From NCBI GenBank assembly GCA_963766195.1, contig CAVXYY010000005.1, forward strand, positions 372,001 through 436,000: DNA of 64,000 nt. The letters run 5' to 3'. The DNA comes from JAHEFT01 sp963766195 (GTDB lineage: Bacteria > Pseudomonadota > Gammaproteobacteria > Xanthomonadales > SZUA-36). Numbering within the stretch: position 1 is the first letter of the stretch; every line of letters begins with the position of its first letter. The notes under the pieces are model-generated. The model saw only the letters and a list, made by a program, of their open reading frames with translations, made no database searches and was not told the origin of the DNA. Below are positions 52,272-60,488 of this stretch, one piece after another. The translations under genes were made by a program, and so were the position numbers.

Positions 52272-53036
52272 TCACGGAGGATCAGGTGCTACAAACGTAC
52301 CCTCTGAAGCCGTACAGCCAAAGTTGTTTATTGATGCATTACCGGATATGAAGCTTTGAAAGACTAAAGAAGTGCCCTGGACACAGATTACCCCCCATTG
52401 ATCATTATCATTCACCAACGCGTGCGATAGCACCGAGCGCCCGCTCATTGAAACCCCATTGGTACCGTTTTCGGTGGCACGTATGCCTTCAAGGTAGTTT
52501 GCACTGCCTGCGATTCCATTTGCCCCATTTTGGTAAAAGTCGCCATTTATCACGCGTGCTTCTGAGCATACCAAGCCAGAACCCCCGTTGTTCATAGAGT
52601 TCACATCATGGAGCTTCAGTAATTTGCCGGCATTGCATTTGATGCCGTCCAAATCAGCGAAACGTACGCTGCCGTTGCGGATGGTGACATTGTTGCCGCT
52701 CACTTCGATTCCATAGCCATCGGTTACCTCCAGGTTGCCACGAATCGTGAAGCCATTCAGATCCAGTGTCACATCATCAGCCGCTATGGTGAGCGCATTA
52801 TTGTTTGGAATTGCGGTGATGTCTTCGACCAGGTAGTACGACCCTGATTGGTCGATCACGATGGCTTCTACCACATCGGGATTGGCCTTGATGGCTATTC
52901 GTGGTTCAATTTCACTCAGGGTTTTAAAGGTTGGGCCGGGAGGGCCAGGAGGCTCAAGTGTGCCTGCGTAAAGCGAAGGCTGCGATTGCAACGTAAGGCC
53001 CATGGCAAGCAGGATGGCCGCTGATTTCTGATTCAT
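52272..53036 (-). CDS. Secreted right-handed beta-helix protein
   Basis: 254 residues with a signal peptide (near SLYAG). A proline-rich neck (PPGPPGPTFKTLSEIEPR) leads to repeated short strands of the parallel beta-helix type: ADDVTLDLNGFTIRG, GNNVTIRNGSVRFAD, and similar coils up to the C terminus. This resembles pectate-lyase-like/PbH1 repeat proteins of gammaproteobacteria. No catalytic residues were recognised. ATG 53036 has AGGAG about 12 bases upstream. Confidence 0.72.
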   Translation of the reverse strand: MNQKSAAILLAMGLTLQSQPSLYAGTLEPPGPPGPTFKTLSEIEPRIAIKANPDVVEAIVIDQSGSYYLVEDITAIPNNNALTIAADDVTLDLNGFTIRGNLEVTDGYGIEVSGNNVTIRNGSVRFADLDGIKCNAGKLLKLHDVNSMNNGGSGLVCSEARVINGDFYQNGANGIAGSANYLEGIRATENGTNGVSMSGRSVLSHALVNDNDQWGVICVQGTSLVFQSFISGNASINNFGCTASEGTFVAPDPP

Positions 53037-53108
53037 GTTTTCTGTGCTCCTTGTCACTTGGCTGGACTGTTTCTTCTTCGGAAGTTCAAACCCATGGCGA
53101 TGAACCTT

Positions 53109-53705
53109 TCAAAGGTTCTCAAAACCGTCTTTGAAAATGTATGGCAGCAGGGCATTCTGGTCGAACTGAACCCCAAAATCTACGGTGCTGCAACTGCCGG
53201 TATTGGCGCAGGAAAAGCTCAGCCATCCGAGATTTTCCGACCAGGCGTAACCTTCCATCCGGCCAGTCGCCTTTTCGATGCGCAGGCCATAATTGTTGTC
53301 CACGCAGGAGTCCGTCTCCAGGCAATTGGCGACAATCCAACCGGCATTTTCCGACCAGGCGGTGCCCAATACCGAAAACCAGGCCGGGTTGTTTGCGTCC
53401 GTCATCAAGGTAAGGCCGAAGTCGGTATTTGCACAGCTGGCGGTATTGCTGCAATGCGCACTAATCCAGCCGATATTAGCAGACCAGAGCCAGCCGGTAA
53501 TTCGGGTATCGGTTGCATGCAAGCCCTGGCCGCCGTTGCCATTGGGTTCAGCATTCATCCATCCGGCGGTTTCCGACCAGGACCAGTGAAAGTCGAGTGA
53601 ATCAGGGTCGACATTTTCCGCAAGTAAGGTACTCGAACTGACCAGCAGCCAGAGGCTGGCAAAAATAAGTGTCCGATCGTGCTTAGGTAGATTTCTGATC
53701 TTCAT
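53109..53705 (-). CDS. Secreted repeat protein with WSEN-GW repeats
   Basis: 198 residues with a signal peptide (cleavage near LLAEN). Four repeats of about 35 residues have the core WS-[EA]-[NT]-x-GW: FHWSWSETAGWM, GWLWSANIGWISAHC, GTAWSENAGWIVANC and GYAWSENLGWLSFSC. The last three also carry a paired cysteine pattern C-x(4-5)-SC and end in DFGL/NYGL/DFGV. Such repeats are seen in secreted and surface proteins; their function is unknown. It is followed on the same strand by the beta-helix gene 72 bases away. Confidence 0.7.
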   Translation of the reverse strand: MKIRNLPKHDRTLIFASLWLLVSSSTLLAENVDPDSLDFHWSWSETAGWMNAEPNGNGGQGLHATDTRITGWLWSANIGWISAHCSNTASCANTDFGLTLMTDANNPAWFSVLGTAWSENAGWIVANCLETDSCVDNNYGLRIEKATGRMEGYAWSENLGWLSFSCANTGSCSTVDFGVQFDQNALLPYIFKDGFENL

Positions 53706-54002
53706 AGAACTATAAACTTCGTGGTCCCGGGCTCGAATAAACTGCTCAATTCAAAAAGTTTCATTTCTCGAATTCTGGCGACTCTGATCATTTAGTTCAA
53801 AATGGCTGTTGGAAAAAGCTTAGCATACCAGCGGACTTCTCAGGCAGCATCTTCTGAAAGGAATGGATCTATCAAAAATTCGCCGGAACAGGCTCAAAGC
53901 CATCGCCAGGCGCCTTGACGAAAGGCCGAGAGAAACGTTTAACTTCGAAACACCAGCTGAACCAATTAATCAATGTGTTGCATCGACCGGTTGCTGCTAC
54001 GA

Positions 54003-54347
54003 TCACTTTACGCCGTGCATCAGGCCGGCGGCCATGAATATTGCCCCGTTCAGAATCGAGCGCTGGTAGCCGGTGATCTTGTCGGCGACGTAGCCACCGA
54101 AGATCGCACCGGCATATACCAGCGCGAGATAGGAGCCGTAGGTGAGGTTGGCGTCAGCTTGGGCGGACTGATTTCCTCCGTAGAACTGCGCCACGATGTA
54201 GAGCACCAGGGCCCAGCGGATACCGTAAAACGCGAAGCGTTCCCAGAATTCCGACATGAACAACATCCAGAGCGGGCCGGGGTGTCCCATGACCTGCTTG
54301 AACTCGGGGATCGGGTGGCGTTCTGGCGAGTCCGTGGCTTCGTTCAT
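54003..54347 (-). pseudogene. Truncated POT-family (MFS) peptide transporter
   Basis: The 114-residue reading has the clear N terminus of a proton-dependent oligopeptide transporter: GHPGPLWMLFMSEFWERFAF and YGIRWALVLYIV, then YGSYLALVYAGAIFGGYVADKITGYQRSI. It ends after three helices (GAIFMAAGLMHGVK) where a full protein would have 12-14 helices. The sequence downstream (below 54003) has no continuation in any frame, so the gene is truncated by rearrangement rather than frameshift. Confidence 0.7.
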
Positions 54348-54446
54348 GCGGTGTCCGGATTCGCTGCACTTTGATTCAAGCGAAATTTCCACAGAGAGAG
54401 TGAATCATGGGCTCTTGCTCTCCGCGTAGCTGTTAAAATAACCCGC

Positions 54447-54953
54447 ATGAAATACATACTCGCATTCCTTCTCCTGATCCTGGCCGGCGTACCTTCGCTG
54501 GTTGGCGCCGCCCCCGGTGAAGTCGGCATCGGCGGAAATTTGCGTCAAACCCCGATGCAAGGCTTGACCGGTAATTCTGCGTTGTTCTCCCAGTACCGCG
54601 GCAAACCGCTGATTATCAATGTATGGGCAAGCTACTGCGGGCCCTGCCTGGCCGAGATGGGTTCGCTCGAACGGCTGTGGCAGCGCTATGGTGACCGGAT
54701 TAACGTGATTGGTATTTCCATCGATGATTACCGGGAACGTGCCGAGGGCTTTCTCGCCAAGGCCGGTACGACTTTTCCGCATTACATTGACAACAATCTG
54801 ACGCTGGAGAACATGCTCGGCACGAAAAGCATCCCACTGACGGTCCTGGTTGATGAGCAGGGCCGTGTTCTCGAGAAAATCCCGGGCGCACAGCAGTGGG
54901 ACAGTCCGGAAATCATCGAGGTGATCGGCCGGACTTACAACATCAAAATGTAG
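54447..54953 (+). CDS. TlpA-like periplasmic thiol-disulfide oxidoreductase
   Basis: 168 residues. A signal peptide (near LVGAAPG) precedes a thioredoxin fold with WASYCGPCLAEM (CGPC at 64-67) and a cis-Pro region KSIPLTVLVD. TlpA/ResA-type proteins reduce apocytochrome c thiols or other disulfides in the periplasm, which would suit a cytochrome-rich organism. It stands between the truncated transporter and ybiT, which is convergent 37 bases away. All redox residues are intact. Confidence 0.85.
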   Translation: MKYILAFLLLILAGVPSLVGAAPGEVGIGGNLRQTPMQGLTGNSALFSQYRGKPLIINVWASYCGPCLAEMGSLERLWQRYGDRINVIGISIDDYRERAEGFLAKAGTTFPHYIDNNLTLENMLGTKSIPLTVLVDEQGRVLEKIPGAQQWDSPEIIEVIGRTYNIKM

Positions 54954-54990
54954 CCCCGGTGAACTGTAACCCTGGCTGCCGGCTGAAGTT

Positions 54991-56610
54991 TTAACCCACC
55001 GCCCGCAAACGCGTATTCTGTTCAATCCCCTGGCTGAGCAGGTATTCGTCGTAACTGCCTTTGAAATTGATCACGCCAGCGGCGGTTATTTCGATGATCC
55101 GGGTCGCCAGTGAGGAGATGAACTCGCGGTCGTGGCTGACGAAGAACAGGGTGCCCGGATAGTTATCGAGGGCCAGGTTCAGCGCTTCGATCGATTCCAT
55201 GTCCAGGTGGTTGGTGGGTTCGTCCATCAACAGGATATTGGGGTTTTGCAGCATCAGTTTTCCGAACAGCATGCGCCCCTGCTCACCACCGGAGATGACC
55301 TTGACCGATTTCCGGATTTCATCGTTGCTGAACAGCATCCGGCCGAGTGTGCCGCGAATGACCTGTTCGTCATCACCCGGCTTGCCCCATTGCGCCATCC
55401 AGGAATAAAGGTCGAGGTCCTGGTCAAAGTCGGCGGTGTGCTCCTGGGCGAAATAGCCGATTTCCGCGTTTTCGGACCAGCGACGGGTCCCGCTATCGGC
55501 TTCAAGTTCTCCCAGCAGCGTGCGCAGCAGGGTGGTCTTGCCGATCCCGCTGGAGCCGATGATGGCCACGCGTTCGCCAACCTCGACTTGCAGGTCGAGG
55601 TTTTCGAACACGGAATTCCCGTTGAATCCCTTGGCGAGGCCTTCGGTTTCAAGCGCCAGGCGATACAACTTTTTGTTTTGGCCGAATCGAATGTACGGGC
55701 TGACCCGGCTGGAAGGCTTTACTTCTTCCAGCTGGATTTTATCGATCTGGCGCGCCCTGGATGTGGCTTGCTTGGCTTTTGACGCGTTGGCGCTGAAACG
55801 GCTGACAAAGTTCTGCAACTCGGTGATCTGGGTTTTCTTCTTGGCGTTTTCCGACAGCAGGCGCTCGCGAACCGCCGTCGATGCGATCATGTAGTCGTCG
55901 TAGTTGCCCGGATAGACGCGCAATTCGCCGAAATCCAGGTCCGCCATGTGCGTACAGACGCTGTTCAGGAAATGGCGGTCATGCGAAATGATGATCATCG
56001 TGCTGCTGCGCTGGTTCAGGATGTCTTCCAGCCAGCGGATGGTGTTGATGTCCAGGTTATTGGTCGGCTCGTCCAGCAGCAGGATGTCGGGATCGGAAAA
56101 TAACGCCTGGGCCAGCAGCACGCGCAGTTTCCAGCCGGGAGCGACTTCGCTCATCGGCCCGAAGTGCTGTGACTCCGGGATTTCAAGGCCCAGCAGCAAT
56201 TCTCCGGCACGCGCCTCGGCGCTGTAACCGTCGAGTTCGGCAAAGTCCACTTCCAGTTCGGCCACTTTCATGCCGTCCTCTTCGCTCATTTCCGGCAGGG
56301 AGTAGATGCGATCACGCTCCTTCTTCACTTCCCACAGTTGCTGGTAGCCCATGATCACGGTATCGATGACGGAGTATTGCTCGAAGGCAAACTGGTCCTG
56401 GCGCAGCTTGCCGAGGCGCTCGTCGACATCGACTTTGACGTTGCCGGCAGAGGGCTCCAGGTCACCACCGAGAATTTTCATCAGGGTGGATTTACCGCAG
56501 CCGTTGGCGCCAATCAGGCCATAGCGGTTGCCGTTGCCAAACTTGGCGGAGATATTCTCAAACAGCGGCTTGGCGCCGAACTGCATGGTGATGTTCGCAG
56601 TAGTTATCAC
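54991..56610 (-). CDS. ybiT: ABC-F family ATPase YbiT
   Basis: 539 residues with two ABC nucleotide-binding domains and no membrane segments. Walker A motifs are GANGCGKST and GSSGIGKTT; Walker B/switch regions are LLLDEPTNNLD and LLMDEPTNHLD; the second signature is ISGGEQGR. Long stretches are nearly identical to E. coli YbiT (NRYGLIGANG, RSSTMIIISHDRHFLN). ABC-F proteins act on the ribosome E site; YbiT is thought to help with difficult peptides. Convergent with the TlpA-like gene. Confidence 0.93.
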   Translation of the reverse strand: MITTANITMQFGAKPLFENISAKFGNGNRYGLIGANGCGKSTLMKILGGDLEPSAGNVKVDVDERLGKLRQDQFAFEQYSVIDTVIMGYQQLWEVKKERDRIYSLPEMSEEDGMKVAELEVDFAELDGYSAEARAGELLLGLEIPESQHFGPMSEVAPGWKLRVLLAQALFSDPDILLLDEPTNNLDINTIRWLEDILNQRSSTMIIISHDRHFLNSVCTHMADLDFGELRVYPGNYDDYMIASTAVRERLLSENAKKKTQITELQNFVSRFSANASKAKQATSRARQIDKIQLEEVKPSSRVSPYIRFGQNKKLYRLALETEGLAKGFNGNSVFENLDLQVEVGERVAIIGSSGIGKTTLLRTLLGELEADSGTRRWSENAEIGYFAQEHTADFDQDLDLYSWMAQWGKPGDDEQVIRGTLGRMLFSNDEIRKSVKVISGGEQGRMLFGKLMLQNPNILLMDEPTNHLDMESIEALNLALDNYPGTLFFVSHDREFISSLATRIIEITAAGVINFKGSYDEYLLSQGIEQNTRLRAVG

Positions 56611-56673
56611 AACGTTTTCAATCCGTAATCAACATCCTGCGGCAGGTAACCACATGAATGGAATGCAAAGAAA

Positions 56674-56699
56674 AAGGCCGCTGCTTGTTTAGCGGCCTT
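56674..56699 (-). terminator. Rho-independent terminator
   Basis: AAGGCCGCT, loop of 8 bases, AGCGGCCTT; on the minus strand the stem is followed by TTTCTTT. It lies about 100 bases beyond the stop of the 56798 gene and ends that minus-strand operon. Bases between it and ybiT hold the ybiT upstream region. Confidence 0.8.
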
Positions 56700-56797
56700 C
56701 AGAGAATGGTGCGTATGTTAAAGAAAAGCGCCGTCGCGCACAAGTGTGAGAGCGGCCCATGGCCGCGATTTCACGAGCCGAAGGCGCTATCAGGTCA

Positions 56798-58771
56798 TCA
56801 ATTATTCTGCGCTTGAAGCTCCAGGCAAAGCGCCTCGGTCCCGGGAATCACCCGTTCAATCTGGATGCTCCCCGCAAGACCTTCATCGCTCAGCGTGTAG
56901 TCGAGCTGTGCATTGCTGCAGTCTTCGAACTCGATGGTCATCGAACCCACCGGGATCGTCTCGCCGGTAACGGGCTGATCAAAGCTGCCGCCGGTTGTCT
57001 CATAGACAAATAAAACGGCAGTCGTACCTTGCATAGGCCCTTGCGCCGTCAACCAGCGCTGTCCAGATGCACTGTCATTGCCATAAGTAAACCAGGCCAC
57101 GAACATGAAGTCGTCGCCTTCGGTGCCGGGATGCGCATCGATCAGAAAACCCTGTCCCGGGCTGTTCCTGTCATACCAGGCACCGTCCCAACCGTCATTG
57201 ATGTCAAGTAAATCGGGACTGCTCCCGCTACGTTCGAAGCAAACGTTTTCCGTTCCTGGAATCGCACGGGAAATAGGGAATGATCCCTGAAGGCCCGAGG
57301 TGTCAACGGTGTAACTGAGTGTGCCTGCAGCACAACTGGCAAAGCTCAGGGTAACGCTTCCGACCGGAGTGGTAATGACTTCTTGCGGGTCATCGAACTG
57401 TCCTCCCAGGGTTTCATAGAGAGCCAGCTCAGCAGCGCTGCCAGTGTAATTTCCCTGCGCGGTGAACCAATGTTGTTCGTTTGGATTGGCCGAGGTTGCA
57501 TCGGTATAGGTAAACCAGGACAGGAACATGAACTGACTTTCAGGCTCGACATCAATCAACTGACCCTGTCCCGGAGTTGCGGTGTTATACCAGGCGCCGG
57601 TATGGCCCGCGTTGATTTCGACCGCGGGCTGTCCGAACAAAGGCCAAATGACAGCCTCGGTCGTCCAGTCGGTGGCAGAACGATCCGACCACCCGACGAC
57701 CTCACCGTTACGATTGACATCGCTGGCTTGGGCCCAGGATTCGAAAGCGCCTCCAAGGGGAAATAACCTCAGTGGTGGCCCGTAATTCCCGTCAGGTTGG
57801 CGAAGCCAGGCAATTGGCCGCAATATTCCACCGTCCATATTTGAGTATCCCCAGCCGACGATGACGGGTTGGCCGTCAACCTCCGCTACGTCGGTGGCTT
57901 CGCTATCGACCCCATCCAGCGCTTCCAGGTCATGCAGGCGCCACTGCCCGTTCTCCATGACCCAATAGACAGGTCCGGGGAAGATCCAGCACTTGGCGGG
58001 TGGGTGGCAGGGCTTATCCAGTCCGCCGACGATCATCGAGCCGTTGTGGGTGATGTCATAAGCCCGGGCGCCACTGTCGAGCAAGACAAGTTCACCGCCG
58101 CCCGCCGGCTTTGCCGTCCACACCCACGGTCTGCCGTCTCCATTGCCAACGACCATGCTGCCGTCTTCACTTGTCGCATACGCCTCTCCCGGTCCAATGT
58201 CCTCTGGCGCCAGCCAATAAGAACCATTGCGGGTCCATCGCACCGCACGCGACGATGCATTAATATTACTGCCGACAATGTGATCGCCGCGCGCGCTGAC
58301 CACCATTTTCCCTGCGTATATCATGTCGGCGAGAAGTGGCGGTTCAACGGGCAACTGCCCGGGCATCTTCACCCATGCCGTGTTGTACCCGTTTTTCATA
58401 AGACCGAGGGTCATGACCGGTTCCCCGGCGCTTTCATCACTGACACTTTCCACCCAGCCACCGAAAACCTCAGTGCTCTGCGGTAATTCAACTGTCTGCC
58501 AGGACCCGTTCTGCCACTTGTAGGGCAGATACTTATTGCCCTCACAGTTGCTTGCACCTGCGACCACCAGGTTTCCGGGGTAGGTTCCGTTGTTCATCGC
58601 TTGAGCTGAAAAGTCATAGCAGCCGTCGGGGATACCGAGACTTTGGGGCACGATGTTGACCGGTTCTGCGTCTGCGTCCAGCCGCGTGTTTTCCTGCGAC
58701 GACCAGGCCGTATTAAAAGCCGGAATTACCAGGAAACAGAGCCATGAAAGAACTGCGCGCTTCGTGTGCAT
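56798..58771 (-). CDS. Secreted protein with HAF-type repeats and two GQGF/WFTY domains
   Basis: 657 residues. Signal peptide (to about WSSQE), then about 380 residues of repeated HAF-like units (e.g. SEDGSMVVGNGDGRPWVWTA, DVNRNGEVVGWSDRSA) probably forming a propeller. Two copies of the 130-residue domain follow: INAGHTGAWYNTATPGQGQL ... FMFLSWFTYTD and INDGWDGAWYDRNSPGQGFL ... FMFVAWFTYGN, each closing with a conserved Cys pair. The kelch-like gene ends 23 bases upstream on the same strand, so the two are an operon ending at the 56674 terminator. Its role is presumably on the cell surface; activity unknown. Confidence 0.78.
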   Translation of the reverse strand: MHTKRAVLSWLCFLVIPAFNTAWSSQENTRLDADAEPVNIVPQSLGIPDGCYDFSAQAMNNGTYPGNLVVAGASNCEGNKYLPYKWQNGSWQTVELPQSTEVFGGWVESVSDESAGEPVMTLGLMKNGYNTAWVKMPGQLPVEPPLLADMIYAGKMVVSARGDHIVGSNINASSRAVRWTRNGSYWLAPEDIGPGEAYATSEDGSMVVGNGDGRPWVWTAKPAGGGELVLLDSGARAYDITHNGSMIVGGLDKPCHPPAKCWIFPGPVYWVMENGQWRLHDLEALDGVDSEATDVAEVDGQPVIVGWGYSNMDGGILRPIAWLRQPDGNYGPPLRLFPLGGAFESWAQASDVNRNGEVVGWSDRSATDWTTEAVIWPLFGQPAVEINAGHTGAWYNTATPGQGQLIDVEPESQFMFLSWFTYTDATSANPNEQHWFTAQGNYTGSAAELALYETLGGQFDDPQEVITTPVGSVTLSFASCAAGTLSYTVDTSGLQGSFPISRAIPGTENVCFERSGSSPDLLDINDGWDGAWYDRNSPGQGFLIDAHPGTEGDDFMFVAWFTYGNDSASGQRWLTAQGPMQGTTAVLFVYETTGGSFDQPVTGETIPVGSMTIEFEDCSNAQLDYTLSDEGLAGSIQIERVIPGTEALCLELQAQNN

Positions 58772-58794
58772 TGCATTTTCCTCATGTTACCAGG

Positions 58795-60106
58795 TCAGTG
58801 GCATACAACGGTTGTGTCATAGCGCACAGCCGCGTTATTGATGTTTTCTTCGCCACCGAAAAAGACTTTGTCCCCGCTGGGCACGTCGTAGGCCATGCGT
58901 GCGCCGGGTTTCGCTCGTGCTGCGCAGCTTGCAAGTGTCGAACCGGCGGGTTCCTTTGACCACGTTCCTGACCCTCCGTCCGTGCTGAATGTGAAGTACC
59001 AGACGTCAGGGTTTGGCGTGTCGGTTCTATCGCCGAGATAACCGCCGGTCACGATCAGGCGCTTGCCGGCCTCGTCCCAGGCCATGCTGTGACCGTACAG
59101 GCACGGTCCTGTATTGGTCCTGGCCACCTTCTGCCAGTCGGTATCCGTCCAGGCGTACATGTCGCAATGTACCGAGGTAGACCCATCCAGTCCTCCGAAA
59201 AGAACCACCTTGTTAACCGGGGCTTTCGCGAAAGCCGTTGCCGCCCAGTGTCGCGCTCCGGGTTTATGGAGCGGATTGCGGGCAGTCCAGCGTCCGCCCC
59301 TGAACGTATACGTGTCATCGAGGCTTACATCCATAGAAGCCACACCTCCGAAAAGAAGGTGATAGGACCGGGCCGGGTCGTAAGCCATGGTCGGCATATG
59401 TCTGCCCGAAGGGCACAGATTGCGCTTGCAGTCGAACTGCGACCAGCTACTTGTCCCCTCGGTGTAGATCCAGGTCTCTTTCAGCAGCCCGATCCCGTTA
59501 TTGCCATTCGAAGTGACGCACTGGCCGGCACCGCAGGAGAATCCCACGTGCTGCCGGCGCCCCGGTTTAGTCGTACCCGTCGGCGCAAGAATCCAGTCCG
59601 CGAGGTCGACCCGGTAGTACCAGAGGTCGCCCGGAACTGCCTGCCAGTCAGAGCCCGCTCCCGCAAAGAGGTACAGGCGGCTCGCGTCAGCTACCGTGCT
59701 GCCATTCCCGCTGAAAGCGTGCCAGGCCCGCGCGGCCGGTTCAGAAGACGACGGCGGGGGTGGCGGTGGCGGCGGTTTTCCACGTTGTAGCTGATACTGC
59801 TCATCGTAGTTCGCCAACATCTGCACCAGGAACTCTACACAGTCCTCATGGGCAGACGATGTCAGCTATAATGGTGGCGAGGCTCGGCGCTCTACGATTG
59901 GTCTGGCCGTGCCAGTATGGGTCTTCCAACTGCCAGGTAAATGACTGAATACAGGTTTCAAGATTGATATCAGAACCCGCGACGCCTTTCGCGAAGGCGC
60001 TGACAGGTAAACCAAGAACCAGGAAAATAAAAAGAACCAGGAGTGCGCGCCTGGCGCAGTTCGAATTCTCCGGGTTCCCTGGTGGCACAAACATTCCGCG
60101 TGACAT
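58795..60106 (-). pseudogene. Secreted kelch-repeat protein, frameshifted after the signal region
   Basis: The first 86 residues (60106 to 59846) give a leader RRALLVLFIFLVLGLPVSAFA and a mature start, ending ...IIADIVCP-stop. Adding a base in the CCC run near 59850 continues as HEDCVEFLVQMLANYDEQYQ, a poly-proline linker of eight prolines and a kelch-type propeller (GDLWYYRVDLADW, KVVLFGGLDG, DVWYFTFSTDG) to 58795. The span is one base over a multiple of three. The break may be an assembly indel in a homopolymer. The intact protein would be about 437 residues, secreted, with a sugar- or protein-binding propeller. Confidence 0.72.
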
Positions 60107-60488
60107 GCTAACCTCCGCAAGTCAACCGTCATGACGTGACGTCGCCAAACAATTCCCTCTCTTCAAAAGGTTTGGCAAGGTCTCCAGGCTGACGAGGGCT
60201 TAAGGCCGCAAATCTGCTTTTTCGGAGAATCGAAATCAGTATCGCTCTTGAAAACCTTGAAGTAGCAAGTGCAGTAAATGATCTAGATCAATTGAAATTA
60301 ATATTTTGAGCAATGCAACCACTTAGAACATTCTTTCGAAGACACAGGGTCTACAAAAAATTCCACTCGCAACCCGGTTTCGAAGCCGCCAGCAATAATC
60401 GGTTCTGATCAGTCGCATCCAGGATGCGACTTTGAAAGTTGCAATCAGGTCATAGTGGCCGCCTTAGCCGATTTTTGCCAAATCTGTT
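60107..60488. other. Intergenic region upstream of the kelch gene
   Basis: About 380 bases with no convincing gene in either strand. It contains the promoter region of the kelch gene, an AT-rich stretch (60230-60350) and the hairpin at 60411. I see nothing else in it. Confidence 0.5.
60411..60431 (-). other. Hairpin downstream of the pyruvate oxidoreductase gene
   Basis: AGTCGCAT, loop CCAGG, ATGCGACT form an 8-bp stem 58 bases beyond the stop of the nifJ-like gene. No T-tract follows on the minus strand, so it is only a possible terminator. Confidence 0.4.
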
